From positions 16,566-53,072 of the forward strand of contig MHZX01000088.1 of assembly GCA_001828935.1 (NCBI GenBank): 36,507 nt of DNA, read 5' to 3'. The position numbers and the translations under genes are program-made. Within the stretch, counting starts at the first letter, position 1; each line of letters opens with the position of its first letter. Below the pieces are notes generated by a model. The model was not told where the DNA came from and ran no database searches. It was given only the letters and a program-made list of their open reading frames with translations. This DNA comes from Rhodocyclales bacterium RIFCSPLOWO2_02_FULL_63_24. GTDB taxonomy: Bacteria > Pseudomonadota > Gammaproteobacteria > Burkholderiales > Rhodocyclaceae. Below, piece after piece: positions 1-8,256 of this stretch.

Positions 1-1
1 G

Positions 2-124
2 CTGCTGAAGCAGATCGGCGCCGCCGTCAAGGACGGCGGCATCGCCTGGGTGGACAAGGCGCTGCGCAAGAACAGCGACACGACGCGCTTCGAGCGCATG
101 GCGGCCGACGGCTGGGAGGAATGA
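2..124 (+). CDS. nifX: C-terminal end of an upstream nif gene, probably nifX (partial)
   Basis: Only the last 40 codons are in the window, ending at the TGA at 122-124. The peptide begins LLKQIGAAVKDGG, continues WVDKALRK and ends in an acidic tail. NifX proteins end in a similar way: a leucine/lysine helix, a W-x-x-KAL motif, then a charged tail. NifX carries iron-molybdenum cofactor precursors between NifB and NifEN in the cytoplasm. The next gene is the NifX-associated gene, which normally follows nifX, and this is the main support. Most of the protein is missing, so another member of the NifX/NafY-like family is possible. Confidence 0.5.
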   Translation: MLKQIGAAVKDGGIAWVDKALRKNSDTTRFERMAADGWEE

Positions 125-188
125 TGGCGCTCCCGCCGCAGGCCCTTGCCACGCCCTTCCGCCCCCGATTACCCCAAGGAGAAACACC

Positions 189-668
189 ATGAGCGCAGTT
201 GCCATTTTGGCCGCCGAAACGGCCGACGACCCGATCTACCAGACCGACTTCATCAAGGAAATGCTGCGCCAGACGCGTGCGCTCGACAGCTACGGCCAGT
301 GGGACGGCAAGTCGCCGCCGGAAATTCTCGACAGCTATGTGCTGACCAAGGACAGGAAGCGCGAGATTCCGGTGATCGGCGATCCCGACGACCAGATCAT
401 CGCGCGGGTCAAGGCCTTCCACAACGCGATCGCGGTGCTGATCGAAAAGGAATGCGGCCTGATGGCGGTGCCCTTCGTGCAACTGACCCACGAGGGCTTC
501 GGTCGCGCCCTGATCGTGGTCGGCAAGCTGGTGGTGATGGACCGCACCTTGCGCGACGTGCATCGCTTCGGCTTCGAGAGCCTGTCGAAGATGAAGACCG
601 AGGCCGACAAGTACCTCGCCGTGGCGCTCGAAATCATCGGTCTTTACGGTGAAGTCGCTGGGTTGTAG
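189..668 (+). CDS. NifX-associated nitrogen fixation protein (DUF269 family)
   Basis: This 159-aa cytoplasmic protein matches the NifX-associated family found next to nifX in most proteobacterial nif clusters. Family features seen are the N-terminal FIKEMLRQTRALDSYG region, the central HNAIAVLIEKE helix and the LxDVHRFGF segment (residues about 118-126). Length is typical for the family. The precise biochemical role is not known; it is assumed to help cofactor assembly. The start at 189 is supported by a good AAGGAG ribosome binding site about 8 bases upstream. The stop codon lies inside the first arm of a strong inverted repeat that begins the 125-base gap before the next gene. Confidence 0.9.
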   Translation: MSAVAILAAETADDPIYQTDFIKEMLRQTRALDSYGQWDGKSPPEILDSYVLTKDRKREIPVIGDPDDQIIARVKAFHNAIAVLIEKECGLMAVPFVQLTHEGFGRALIVVGKLVVMDRTLRDVHRFGFESLSKMKTEADKYLAVALEIIGLYGEVAGL

Positions 669-774
669 GGGCAAGCCCCCTACAACCCCGCTCTTCGCGC
701 GCAAGGTGTTGGCCATCCCCCCCACCCCCTTCCCGAGGAAGGGGGCGACTGAAGTGAGGCGGGCATTGCCCGCC
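660..774 (+). repeat. Three consecutive hairpins in a nif intergenic spacer
   Basis: The spacer between the NifX-associated gene and the DUF683 gene holds three perfect stem-loops: 12 bp at 660-671/677-688 (loop CAAGC, covering the stop codon), 9 bp at 725-733/737-745 (loop CGA), and 7 bp at 758-764/768-774 (loop ATT). None is followed by a run of T, so these do not look like simple intrinsic terminators. They could limit read-through, protect the 3' end of processed nif mRNA, or be REP-like elements. The stems are seen directly; the roles are inferred. Confidence 0.6.
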
Positions 775-793
775 AGTTTGAATGGAGGCAGCG

Positions 794-1003
794 GTGACAG
801 ACGAAGAACTCAAAGATCTCGACAAGGAGGTCCGCAAACTGAAACGCATCGCCAGCGAATGGGCCGGCAAGCTGCACGACCTGGTCGAGGAACGGCTGCC
901 CGCAGCCTGGCGGGAAATTCCCGAAATCTCCCAGGGCACGCTGGAGGCTTGCCAGGCCTGGGATGCTGCCAACACGCGCCTGCAGGCCGCACAGAAAGGA
1001 TGA
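794..1003 (+). CDS. Small nif-cluster protein, DUF683 / CCE_0567 family
   Basis: A 69-aa protein, almost entirely helical and charged (DEELKDLDKEVRKLKRIASE, then a short C-terminal helix). It matches the small coiled-coil family that lies beside the NifX-associated gene and a ferredoxin in nif clusters; a cyanobacterial member is described as a metal-binding four-helix protein. GTG at 794 is chosen as start because a perfect GGAGG lies at 784-788, five bases upstream. An in-frame ATG at 782 would overlap that site and add only four residues. Function in nitrogen fixation is unproven. The next gene starts four bases after the stop. Confidence 0.85.
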   Translation: MTDEELKDLDKEVRKLKRIASEWAGKLHDLVEERLPAAWREIPEISQGTLEACQAWDAANTRLQAAQKG

Positions 1004-1007
1004 TGGC

Positions 1008-1298
1008 ATGAGTACGATCATGGGCCGCACGCGCGGCGGCAGCGAATGGACCCCGCAGTTCCTCAGCGCGCTCGATCCGCGCAAGTGCATCGGCTGCGGC
1101 CGCTGCTACAAGGTCTGTCCGCGCAATGTGCTCGATCTGGTCGAGCGCGGCGAGGAACTGATCGACGAAGACCAGGACTACGATGACGACGAGATGATGG
1201 TGATGACCATCGCCCAGGCCGGCGACTGCATCGGCTGCGGCTCCTGCGGCCGTGTCTGTCCCAAGGGCTGCCACAGCTACGCCGCCGCCGAGTTGTGA
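1008..1298 (+). CDS. fdxB: nif-specific 2[4Fe-4S] ferredoxin III
   Basis: This 96-aa ferredoxin has two clear four-iron cluster motifs: C27, C30, C33 and C37, then C74, C77, C80 and C84. A long acidic insert (DEDQDYDDDE, about residues 53-62) separates them. That spacing and the N-terminal W-T-P-Q-F segment are typical of the nif-associated ferredoxin III family. It probably carries low-potential electrons for nitrogenase or for cofactor assembly. The start at 1008 follows an AAAGGATG sequence; an in-frame ATG at 963 would lie inside the preceding gene and add non-conserved sequence. The 3' end overlaps the next reading frame by GTGA. Confidence 0.92.
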   Translation: MSTIMGRTRGGSEWTPQFLSALDPRKCIGCGRCYKVCPRNVLDLVERGEELIDEDQDYDDDEMMVMTIAQAGDCIGCGSCGRVCPKGCHSYAAAEL

Positions 1299-1636
1299 AC
1301 CCCGCCGCGGCGCGCGCCGCCGGCGAGCAGGTGCTGGCGCGGCTGCGCGCCGAGGCCGCGCGCTACGGCGTGGCGCTGCCGGGCCTGGCCTGGGATGTCG
1401 CGCAGTTCGACCTGCAGCGCGATCCGGCCAGCGGCCATGACGCCCTGCTGGCGCGCTGGCAATGCGCCGGACGTCGCGTGCAACTCACGCTGCGGCCCGA
1501 CGGCCATGTCTATGGCGAGTGCGATCTGCTGCTCGACCATCCGGCGCGGCCCGGATTCTGGATGGATACGCTCGCCGTCTGGGGCCTGCCGCCCGATCTG
1601 CGGAGCGAGCCGAACCTGATCGTAAAACCGGCCTGA
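1295..1636 (+). CDS. Unrecognised 113-aa protein coupled to fdxB
   Basis: The frame opens with GTG at 1295 in a GTGA overlap with the fdxB stop, indicating translational coupling and membership of the nif operon. The 113-aa product is soluble in appearance: an alanine/arginine-rich N-terminal helix, then W-containing strands (LLARWQCAGRRVQLTLRPDG, then HVYGECDLLLDHP), ending PNLIVKPA. I do not recognise the family. No cysteine motif, signal peptide or membrane segment is visible. The position suggests a nif accessory role, which is inference. It ends 40 bases from the convergent restriction operon and is the last gene of this nif block. Confidence 0.65.
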   Translation: MNPAAARAAGEQVLARLRAEAARYGVALPGLAWDVAQFDLQRDPASGHDALLARWQCAGRRVQLTLRPDGHVYGECDLLLDHPARPGFWMDTLAVWGLPPDLRSEPNLIVKPA

Positions 1637-1676
1637 AGGCGCTCAAAGATAGACGCAGGCGCGGCGTCCGGTGCAA

Positions 1677-2387
1677 CTACAGTAGCGCTGTTTCCAGCCG
1701 CTGCTTGCGTTTTTCCCAGTCCGGCATTACCTGCACGAGCAGGCGAAAGAAGCCTGCATCGTGGTCGCGGTGCTTGAGGTGACAGAGTTCGTGGACCACC
1801 ACATACTCGATGCAGGCTCGTGGTGCCCTGATCAGATTGGAATTCAGCGTCATGGTGCCGGTCTGCGACAGGCTGCCCCAGCGTGACTGCATCGCCCGCA
1901 CAATCAGGCGTGGCCGCTGGTGCCCTTTGATGCGGGGAAGCCAAGCATCCAGCACCGCGCTGAACACCTGTCGGGCATGGTCTAGATACCAGCGGTGCAG
2001 GAGTGCTTGCACCCGACCCGGATCGGCTTTGCCCGGCAGGGTCAGCAGCAGATGCCCGCGATTCATCTTCACCGACGCCGTCTCGCCAGCGCCGACTTTC
2101 AGCCGATACTGGCGGCCAAGGTAGAGGTGCGTCTCGCCGCTCACGTACTGCCGCGCCGGAGTTCTCGGGCTGTAGCGCTGAAAATTAGCCAACTGCCGGC
2201 TGATCCAGGAGGCGCGCTTTCCAACTCGCGCAAGGATGATCTCCGGATCGCAATCGGCCGGAGCGCGCACGATCACCGACATATCCGGATGCACCTCGAT
2301 CCCCAGCGTGCGCCGCGACGGCAGCAATCGAACTTCGTAGACGATGGTTTCCGTGCCGAAGACAATTTCTTGCCGAATTGTCGTCAT
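1677..2387 (-). CDS. M48/YgjP-like (DUF45) metallopeptidase of the type I RM operon
   Basis: A 236-aa protein with the zinc metallopeptidase signature H199-E-L-C-H203 and a following HRDHD segment that would supply the third ligand. This is the pattern of YgjP/DUF45 proteins related to SprT and M48 peptidases. The upstream QSRWGS motif (residues about 167-172) is also typical. Such genes are common companions of type I restriction operons, but what they cleave is unknown; turnover of the HsdR subunit is a reasonable guess only. The start at 2387 lies seven bases after the hsdR stop, so it is co-transcribed as the last gene of the operon. Confidence 0.88.
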   Translation of the reverse strand: MTTIRQEIVFGTETIVYEVRLLPSRRTLGIEVHPDMSVIVRAPADCDPEIILARVGKRASWISRQLANFQRYSPRTPARQYVSGETHLYLGRQYRLKVGAGETASVKMNRGHLLLTLPGKADPGRVQALLHRWYLDHARQVFSAVLDAWLPRIKGHQRPRLIVRAMQSRWGSLSQTGTMTLNSNLIRAPRACIEYVVVHELCHLKHRDHDAGFFRLLVQVMPDWEKRKQRLETALL

Positions 2388-2394
2388 TGGGTTT

Positions 2395-5300
2395 TTACGC
2401 GGGCATCCGATGTCTGGCCAGTTGCATCGAGCGGTCGATGATTTCGTCCATCTCCTCGGTCGTCAGGGCAATGTTCTGCGTACCCCTGATCTCGTCGTAA
2501 AGAAAGTCGTCCATCTCGTTCATCGTCCGCCGCTGCGCGTCCAGGTTGTCCCAGAAGCCGACGACTTTGTTCCGTTCGACGATGGCCCAGATGCTGGCCG
2601 CCGCGTTTGCCGCCACATCCTTCGCCTGTGCAGCGTCCGCCACATGCCGCCCGAAATACGGCTCAAGGATGCCAAAGCAGGCTATCGCGTGATCCTTGCC
2701 ATGCAGGACGACGGGCACATCATCAACCTTGCGATTGACCACCGCATCCTTGATCGCGCTGGCCCGCTTGAAATACTCCAGATCGGAAATCCGCCCGGCG
2801 CGATAGTCGTCGATGGCCTGCTGGATCAGCTTGGAGAATTTCTCGAAGAAGGCCGGGTCTTCGTCCAGGTGCTCGGTGATCGCGCGCCGGGTGGCATGGG
2901 CAATCATGTCCGCTTTGGCGCCAGTTGGCTTGCCGTGCCCCTGCTCTTCCAGTACTTGCTGGAACGCAGCGACGTCGAAAATATTCACCGGTTCGTTGAG
3001 CTTCAGCACCTCGTTGGCCGAGATGTGGGTGTCGAGCAGTTTCTGTAGCTTCGGTTCGTAGTCGCGGTAGTCGATCGATTCGGCGTAGCGCAACTTCACT
3101 GCCGCCTTCAGATTGGTGAAGCGCTTGAGGTCGGCCTTGTAGCCCTTGAGGCGGCTGTCCGGCGTGGTGGTGATGAAGGCCTCGGAAGACATGGCGATGG
3201 CCAGTGTCCTGGCGTAGGCTGACAGCCGCTCGTAGAAGTTCTCGCGGACTTTTTCGTCGGCCAGATGTTGCTCGAAGGCTTCCTCGTCCTTCCGGTTGGC
3301 AACGGTCTTGAACACGTCCCACAATTCGGCGTGACGCTGCGGCAATTGGCGCACCTCGTCGTTGATGCTGGCCAGCGCTCCCGACAGATCGCCTTCTTCG
3401 AAGCTTTCCAGCGCGCTGTAGGTGGTCAGCGCCTGATCGAGTTCACCGAGAATGCCGGCGTAGTCGATGATGTAGCCGAACTCCTTGGGCTTTCTGCCTT
3501 CATCGTCATCGTAAAGTCGATTCACCCGCGCAATCGCCTGCAGCAGCGTGTGTTCCTTGAGGCTGCGCGCCAGGTAGAGCACGGTATTGCGCGGCGCATC
3601 GAAGCCGGTCAGCAGCTTGCTGACCACGATCAGGATTTCCGGCTCGCTGCCGTGCTTGAAGCCATTGACGATCTGCGTCTCGTAGGCCTCGGCATCGCCG
3701 TAGCGCTTCATCATGCGTTGCCAGAAGGCCACCACTTCGTCCGTGGATTCGTCGTCGTCCACATCGTCGAAGCCCTCCCGCTCGTCGGGTGGAGAGATGA
3801 CGACTTCGCTCGTCACTTCGCCGATGTCGTCGAGGAAGGCCTTGTACTTCAGCGCCGCGACCTTGGAGGGCGCCACCAGTTGCGCCTTGAATCCCGTGCC
3901 CTGCCAGTTCTGGCGGAAGTGTGCGCTGATGTCGAAGGCGCGCATGTAGATGACCTGATCGGCCTTGTTGAGCATTTCCGCCCGCGCGTACTTCTTCTTC
4001 AGGTCGGCCTTCTGCGCCAGTGTCAGCCCTTGGGTGTGTCGCTCGAACCAGACGTCGATCGCCGCCTTGTTCTGCTCGATCTCCACCAGTCGCCCCTCGT
4101 AGAGCAGCGGCACGATGGCGCCATCGGCCACCGCCTGGTTGATGGCGTAGGTGTGGATGATGCCGCCGAAGCGCATCACATCGCTCTTCTCCCGCTTGAG
4201 CAGAGGCGTGCCGGTGAAGCCGATGTAGCAGGCATTGGGAAACATCTGCCGCATGCGCGCGGCGAACATGCCCAGCTGCGTGCGCTGGGTTTCATCCACC
4301 AGCACGAAAATCTCGCTGGACGGGTCCTGGAACTTGCGCGTGGACAGTGCCTTGTCGAACTTGTTGATCAGCGTGGTGACGATGTGCGCCTTGTTGTCGG
4401 CCACCAGTTCCACCAGATGCCGCCCCGATTCGGCCCGGTCCGGCGTCAGGCCGCAGGCGGCGAAGGTGTTGCCCAACTGCTTGTCGAGATCGACCCGGTC
4501 GGTGACCAGCACGATGCGCGGCGTGCGGATATCGAGATCGAGCACCAGCGCCTTGGCCAGCATCACCATGGTCAGCGATTTGCCCGAGCCCTGGGTGTGC
4601 CAGACGATGCCGCCGGCCCGCCGCCCTTCGGCATCGCGTTCCTTGACGCGGCCGAGGATGCGCTCCACGGCGAAGAACTGCTGGTAGCGCGCGATCTTGC
4701 GCCGCCCGCCGTCGAACACCGTGAACAGCAGCGCCAAGCGCAGCAGGCGTTCGGGCCGGCACAGGGCGTAGATCGTGCGGTCCTGCTCGGTCAGGGCGCG
4801 CCGCACCAGGTATTCGGCATCGGGTTCGCGCACCCCGAAGCCTTCGGCCAGCAACTCGTAGAGCCCGGCTTTGGCTTCCTGGGGGAGAGGCTGATCGAGC
4901 ACCGCGCGCAAGGCCGCACCGTCTTCGTCCTTCTCTTCCCGTTCCTCGCGCCACACCGACCAGTACTTCGCTGCCGTACCCACGGTGGCGTACTTGCAGT
5001 GGTTCTTGTTGCTGCCGATCACCAGTTGGGCGTAGGTGTACAGGGATGGAATGTACTCGTCGCGCTGGTTGCGGATCGTCTGCGACACCGCGTCCTGCAC
5101 CTCGTACTTGGGCGACTTGCATTCGATCACGGCGAAGGGAACGCCATTGACGAAGAGCACGATGTCCGGCCGTGCCGTCTCATGGCTGCGCGTGCGCTCC
5201 ACCGAGAATTCGGCGGTGACGTGATAGACGTTGTTCTCCGGAGTCTTCCAGTCGATATAGTTGAGCGTGAAGCTGCGCACCGCTCCCTCCACCGACTGCT

Positions 5301-5643
5301 CCAGCGCCACGCCGAGGGTCAGCAGGTCATAAACGGCCTCATTGGTTTTCAGCAGGCCGTCGTACTTGACGTTCTTCAGGCGCTGGATCGAGGACTGGAG
5401 GTTTTCCTCGCTGAACAGATACTGCTCGCCCTTGTGCTGGATGCGGTTGATGCGCTTGAGGCTGTCGCGCAATACTTCTTCCAGCAGCACGTTGGAAAGG
5501 CGCCCGCCGCGCATCGTTAGCGCCTCGGCCGGCGTTAGATAGCGATAGCCGAGGTTGGCCAGCAGTTGCAGGGCGGGGATTTGCGAGAGGTGCTTCTCGT
5601 TAAAGCGGAAGCCCGACCCGAAAGTTTCGGTTGTCTCCGGCAT
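2395..5643 (-). CDS. hsdR: Type I restriction enzyme, R (nuclease/translocase) subunit
   Basis: This 1082-aa protein is full length for HsdR. The N-terminal nuclease domain shows the PD-(D/E)xK residues D160 and E174-C-K176 with Q184 following. The motor domain has the Walker A motif TQGSGKS (about 350-356), the DEAD-like motif VDETQR (449-454), FTGTP (475-479) and a later AIARVNR motif. HsdR joins HsdM2-HsdS, pulls in unmethylated DNA using ATP and cuts it at a distance. A GGGAAGGAAC sequence just upstream supports the start at 5643. It is separated by about 120 bases from the remnant gene before it, so it may have its own promoter. No frame disruption is visible. Confidence 0.96.
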   Translation of the reverse strand: MPETTETFGSGFRFNEKHLSQIPALQLLANLGYRYLTPAEALTMRGGRLSNVLLEEVLRDSLKRINRIQHKGEQYLFSEENLQSSIQRLKNVKYDGLLKTNEAVYDLLTLGVALEQSVEGAVRSFTLNYIDWKTPENNVYHVTAEFSVERTRSHETARPDIVLFVNGVPFAVIECKSPKYEVQDAVSQTIRNQRDEYIPSLYTYAQLVIGSNKNHCKYATVGTAAKYWSVWREEREEKDEDGAALRAVLDQPLPQEAKAGLYELLAEGFGVREPDAEYLVRRALTEQDRTIYALCRPERLLRLALLFTVFDGGRRKIARYQQFFAVERILGRVKERDAEGRRAGGIVWHTQGSGKSLTMVMLAKALVLDLDIRTPRIVLVTDRVDLDKQLGNTFAACGLTPDRAESGRHLVELVADNKAHIVTTLINKFDKALSTRKFQDPSSEIFVLVDETQRTQLGMFAARMRQMFPNACYIGFTGTPLLKREKSDVMRFGGIIHTYAINQAVADGAIVPLLYEGRLVEIEQNKAAIDVWFERHTQGLTLAQKADLKKKYARAEMLNKADQVIYMRAFDISAHFRQNWQGTGFKAQLVAPSKVAALKYKAFLDDIGEVTSEVVISPPDEREGFDDVDDDESTDEVVAFWQRMMKRYGDAEAYETQIVNGFKHGSEPEILIVVSKLLTGFDAPRNTVLYLARSLKEHTLLQAIARVNRLYDDDEGRKPKEFGYIIDYAGILGELDQALTTYSALESFEEGDLSGALASINDEVRQLPQRHAELWDVFKTVANRKDEEAFEQHLADEKVRENFYERLSAYARTLAIAMSSEAFITTTPDSRLKGYKADLKRFTNLKAAVKLRYAESIDYRDYEPKLQKLLDTHISANEVLKLNEPVNIFDVAAFQQVLEEQGHGKPTGAKADMIAHATRRAITEHLDEDPAFFEKFSKLIQQAIDDYRAGRISDLEYFKRASAIKDAVVNRKVDDVPVVLHGKDHAIACFGILEPYFGRHVADAAQAKDVAANAAASIWAIVERNKVVGFWDNLDAQRRTMNEMDDFLYDEIRGTQNIALTTEEMDEIIDRSMQLARHRMPA

Positions 5644-5762
5644 GTTCCTTCCCTATACTCGAGGCCAAAGGTACCCCCCCGATGACAAGAGCCCAAGGGG
5701 CTCTCTCCGCAAGGAGTAGTCGAGGGGGTCAGTTTTTTGTAGGTCGCGAAATCGCATCATCG

Positions 5763-5996
5763 TCAGTAGTACAACGTCGTTCCCGTGCGGAAAATATCGA
5801 ACTCGCTTTTCAGTGCCGGTTTGATCAAGTCGTAGAACTCGACCTCGCCTTTCTGCCATTTCCTGAACACCGCCCAGTTGCAGTAGTCGGCGATCTGCAA
5901 GCCGTAGTGCGAACGCGAGGCGTGGTGCAGGATGCCGGTCGGGCTGAAATCGAAATTCCCGCCTTCGTCGAGAAAGAGGTAGGCGCAGTTGGCCAT
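5763..5996 (-). pseudogene. DUF3800-family gene with large internal deletion
   Basis: The 77-codon frame begins two bases after the hsdS stop with MANCAYLFLDEGGNFDFSPTG. This is the N-terminal motif of DUF3800 proteins, which have an RNase H-like fold and often sit near defence genes. From residue 22 it jumps directly to SRSHYGLQIADYCNWAVFRK and ends EFDIFRTGTTLYY, which is the C-terminal end of the same family. Intact members are usually well over 200 aa, so the middle is missing in frame, with the junction near 5933/5934. The remnant is probably non-functional, though it could still be translated as a small protein. Family assignment is from remembered motifs at both ends. Confidence 0.75.
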
Positions 5997-5998
5997 GC

Positions 5999-7180
5999 TT
6001 AGCGAGCTTCCGTCTCGACAGCTTTCACCCGCCACTGGCCGGTGAGGAGTTTTTGCATCAGGCCGCGTTTCTGAGATTTGAAGGCGACGAGCACCGACTG
6101 CTCTTTCTCGATAAGTAAGTCGATCCCTCCCAATATCTGCGCAAGGCGCTTCTGCTCAGTGAGTGACGGTAGCGAAACCTCCAATTTTAGGAAATCCCTT
6201 TTGTTGAGTACCCTGTTACGGCCTGCCCCGCCCGGTGAAATCAGTGCTAGTTGTGAAAAGAATTGTTTGCAATTGACGATGTATTTCACGAAGTGTGGAT
6301 CAGCCTTTTCGCGATCAACTTCATAAGTCGGAAAACGATGAGACACCAAGCAGGGTTCATCTTCTGGTTTGACGAAAGCTATTGCACCTTCCCACGCGAA
6401 GGTGATGTTGACGATCAAGTTGTCACGATTCAGCGCGTAGAGTTCTTCCATATCTACGCTGCTTGGGTCTTCTACGAAGCGCTGGAAGGTGCCTTTGCCA
6501 TGGCTGCGAATACCGAGCGCCCAATAGGGTTTGCCCGGTTTTGGGACAGAACGAGATACCTGCTTTAGAAAATCTCCCAGCTTTGTGCTGTGACCAAATC
6601 CCGAAATTATCTTTGCGACAAGCCACGCTTTTTGTCTAACTCGCAAGGCAATCAGTCGCTCGGTTTTCTCGATTGCTGCATCCCACGTCAAGAGTACCTG
6701 CCGAATTCTGACCTGCTCGCCGAGTTCCGGAAGCGGAATGTAAAAATGATTTTTGAAAGTTGTGGGATTCAGATTGGCTTGACTAACAGCCCGCGTTGCC
6801 AGTTGCTTGATGTGGCGTTGCCCACCTTCGCTGGCCAGAATCTGGACTACATAGTCGGGATCAACGCGTTCGCGATCCAGCACCAATCGCACCAGATAGG
6901 ATGCGAACACTGCCTTCCCATCGCCGCGGTAGATACCCGTCTTGCCAACCAGATCGGGGCTATTGGTCCGGTTCAGGAGAATGTCGCCATTCGCCAAGAG
7001 GTAGTCCCGCGCATCCTCTTCTGACAGATTGACGCACACGTTCGGATCAATGCGCACGCGACCATCCTGAATGTCTTTCATCCCTACAATCGGCACGTGG
7101 CCGTTTGGGTCTGCCGGAATCGATAGCCCGTATTGCGAAGAGCGGATAACCGTTCCAATGGGCACAGTTTTCCAAGTCAT
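5999..7180 (-). CDS. hsdS: Type I RM specificity subunit (two target-recognition domains)
   Basis: A 393-aa specificity subunit. The first target-recognition half starts MTWKTVPIGTVIRSSQYG and ends in a conserved helix (LPELGEQVRIRQVL, then KTERLIALRVRQKAWL). The second starts STKLGDFLKQVSR and ends with the repeat helix SLTEQKRLAQILGGID and the typical tail KRGLMQKLLTGQWRV. The two halves set the bipartite DNA site for both methylation and restriction. ATG at 7180 is chosen because it forms an ATGA overlap with the stop of the rhuM-like gene; an upstream open frame in the same phase is unlike HsdS. It is probably translated by coupling from rhuM. Confidence 0.92.
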   Translation of the reverse strand: MTWKTVPIGTVIRSSQYGLSIPADPNGHVPIVGMKDIQDGRVRIDPNVCVNLSEEDARDYLLANGDILLNRTNSPDLVGKTGIYRGDGKAVFASYLVRLVLDRERVDPDYVVQILASEGGQRHIKQLATRAVSQANLNPTTFKNHFYIPLPELGEQVRIRQVLLTWDAAIEKTERLIALRVRQKAWLVAKIISGFGHSTKLGDFLKQVSRSVPKPGKPYWALGIRSHGKGTFQRFVEDPSSVDMEELYALNRDNLIVNITFAWEGAIAFVKPEDEPCLVSHRFPTYEVDREKADPHFVKYIVNCKQFFSQLALISPGGAGRNRVLNKRDFLKLEVSLPSLTEQKRLAQILGGIDLLIEKEQSVLVAFKSQKRGLMQKLLTGQWRVKAVETEAR

Positions 7181-7207
7181 TTTTTCTTCCCCTGCCCCTT
7201 GCCTTCC
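7177..7207 (-). repeat. 31-bp direct repeat, copy at the rhuM/hsdS junction
   Basis: This copy covers the last codons of the rhuM-like gene (tail K-G-Q-G-K-K-K) and the hsdS start codon. It matches 8253-8283 at 28 of 31 positions. The purine-rich minus-strand sequence (AAGGGGCAGGGGAAGAA) also serves as the ribosome binding region for the next gene. Confidence 0.8.
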
Positions 7208-8256
7208 AACTGCCGTTCGACCTGCTCCAGCGCCTGCGTCGCCTTCACCGCCCGATCGAAATCCGATTCGAACAGCCGGTCCTGGGTCACGCGGTAGCGT
7301 TCGAACTCGCTCTCCGCATGGGCCTTGGCCGCCTCGGCGCTGATGCTTCCGGCATCGCGCAGGATGTCGCGCTCGGTCAGTTCCAGGAACTGGTCGAGGC
7401 GCTTTGCCCAGTCCTCCATGGTCATGGGGATCTTGCGCTGGGCGCGATCTTCGGCGAGGTCGAGGTAGGCGTTCACGATGCGGCCAAGCGCTTGCAGTTC
7501 GTCCTGGCTCAGGTAGTTCTTGGCCACACTCACATCGGTCTTGACGATCTTGCCGTCGGGCGCGTTTTCCCAAGTGGTGAGGCCCATGTGGGGCTGGTCG
7601 CTGCGGGCGCGTTCGACGATGAGTTCGGCGGCGGTGCGGCGGTGGATGGCAAAGTGCAGTTTGTTCTGCACCTTGGCAAAGAATTCGCGGGTGGTGGGGG
7701 CGTCCTTGTTGTAGTCAACGGCCGTGGCGTAGATGTCGGCGATCTTCTGGTAGAAGCGCCGCTCGCTGAGCCTGATCTCGCGGATTTCGGCGATCAGGCG
7801 TTCGTAATAGTCCTCGCCGAGGAAGGCGCCGTTCTCCAGGCGCTTTTTGTCCAGCACATAGCCTTTGATGGCGAATTCGCGCAGTACCTGCGTGGCCCAC
7901 TGGCGGAACTGGGTGGCGCGCACCGAGTTCACGCGGTAACCGACCGAGATGATGGCGTCCAGGTTGTAGTGCTGGGTCTGGTAGTTCTTGCCGTCGGCGG
8001 CAGTTGTCCGGAAATTCCGGACAACTGTGTCCTCCGGCAACTCGCCACTGTCAAAGATGTTCTTGAGGTGTTCGCTGATGGTGCGCTTGTCGACGTCGAA
8101 CAGCTCGGCCAATAGCTTCTGGTTGAGCCAGATGGTGTTGTCCTCGTAGCGGACGTTGATACCGGATTCTCCGGCCTGCTGGGTGAATATCAGGAACTCG
8201 GCGGTGCTGTTGCGGATGCTCAGGCCGGTGTCTTTTCCGGGTTTGTTCTCGGTCAT
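7177..8256 (-). CDS. rhuM: RhuM-family protein within the type I RM operon
   Basis: A 359-aa protein of the RhuM (Fic/DOC-like, virulence RhuM) family, recognised by the N-terminal winged-helix-like region (TIWLNQKLLAELFDVDKRTI, about residues 42-61), the block YNLDAIISVGYRVNSVRATQ, and the region REFFAKVQNKLHFAIHRRTA. The name comes from a Salmonella virulence gene, but most copies sit in type I restriction loci and their biochemical role is unknown. Start and stop both form ATGA overlaps with the neighbours, so it is tightly coupled between the Bro-N gene and hsdS. A near-identical 31-bp sequence flanks it on both sides, suggesting a removable cassette. Confidence 0.88.
   Translation of the reverse strand: MTENKPGKDTGLSIRNSTAEFLIFTQQAGESGINVRYEDNTIWLNQKLLAELFDVDKRTISEHLKNIFDSGELPEDTVVRNFRTTAADGKNYQTQHYNLDAIISVGYRVNSVRATQFRQWATQVLREFAIKGYVLDKKRLENGAFLGEDYYERLIAEIREIRLSERRFYQKIADIYATAVDYNKDAPTTREFFAKVQNKLHFAIHRRTAAELIVERARSDQPHMGLTTWENAPDGKIVKTDVSVAKNYLSQDELQALGRIVNAYLDLAEDRAQRKIPMTMEDWAKRLDQFLELTERDILRDAGSISAEAAKAHAESEFERYRVTQDRLFESDFDRAVKATQALEQVERQLEGKGQGKKK

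Noticed and set aside
2075-2097. Match of about 18-19 of 23 to the dispersed repeat inside the metallopeptidase gene
   Set aside because: It falls in coding sequence and encodes a plausible part of the protein (LKVGAGETASV), so it may be chance; it was not counted as a copy.
3265-5520. Plus-strand open frame of 751 codons
   Set aside because: It lies wholly opposite hsdR, has no recognisable domain and is rich in H, R, V and L as expected for the antisense of a GC-rich gene.
5688-5704. AGAGCCC/GGGCTCT hairpin upstream of hsdR as a terminator
   Set aside because: No T-run follows on either strand and it lies ahead of hsdR in the same operon, so a terminator call is not supported.
7181-7573. 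N-terminal extension of HsdS by 131 residues
   Set aside because: The added sequence is arginine-rich shadow of rhuM; ATG at 7180 with an ATGA overlap gives a normal HsdS.
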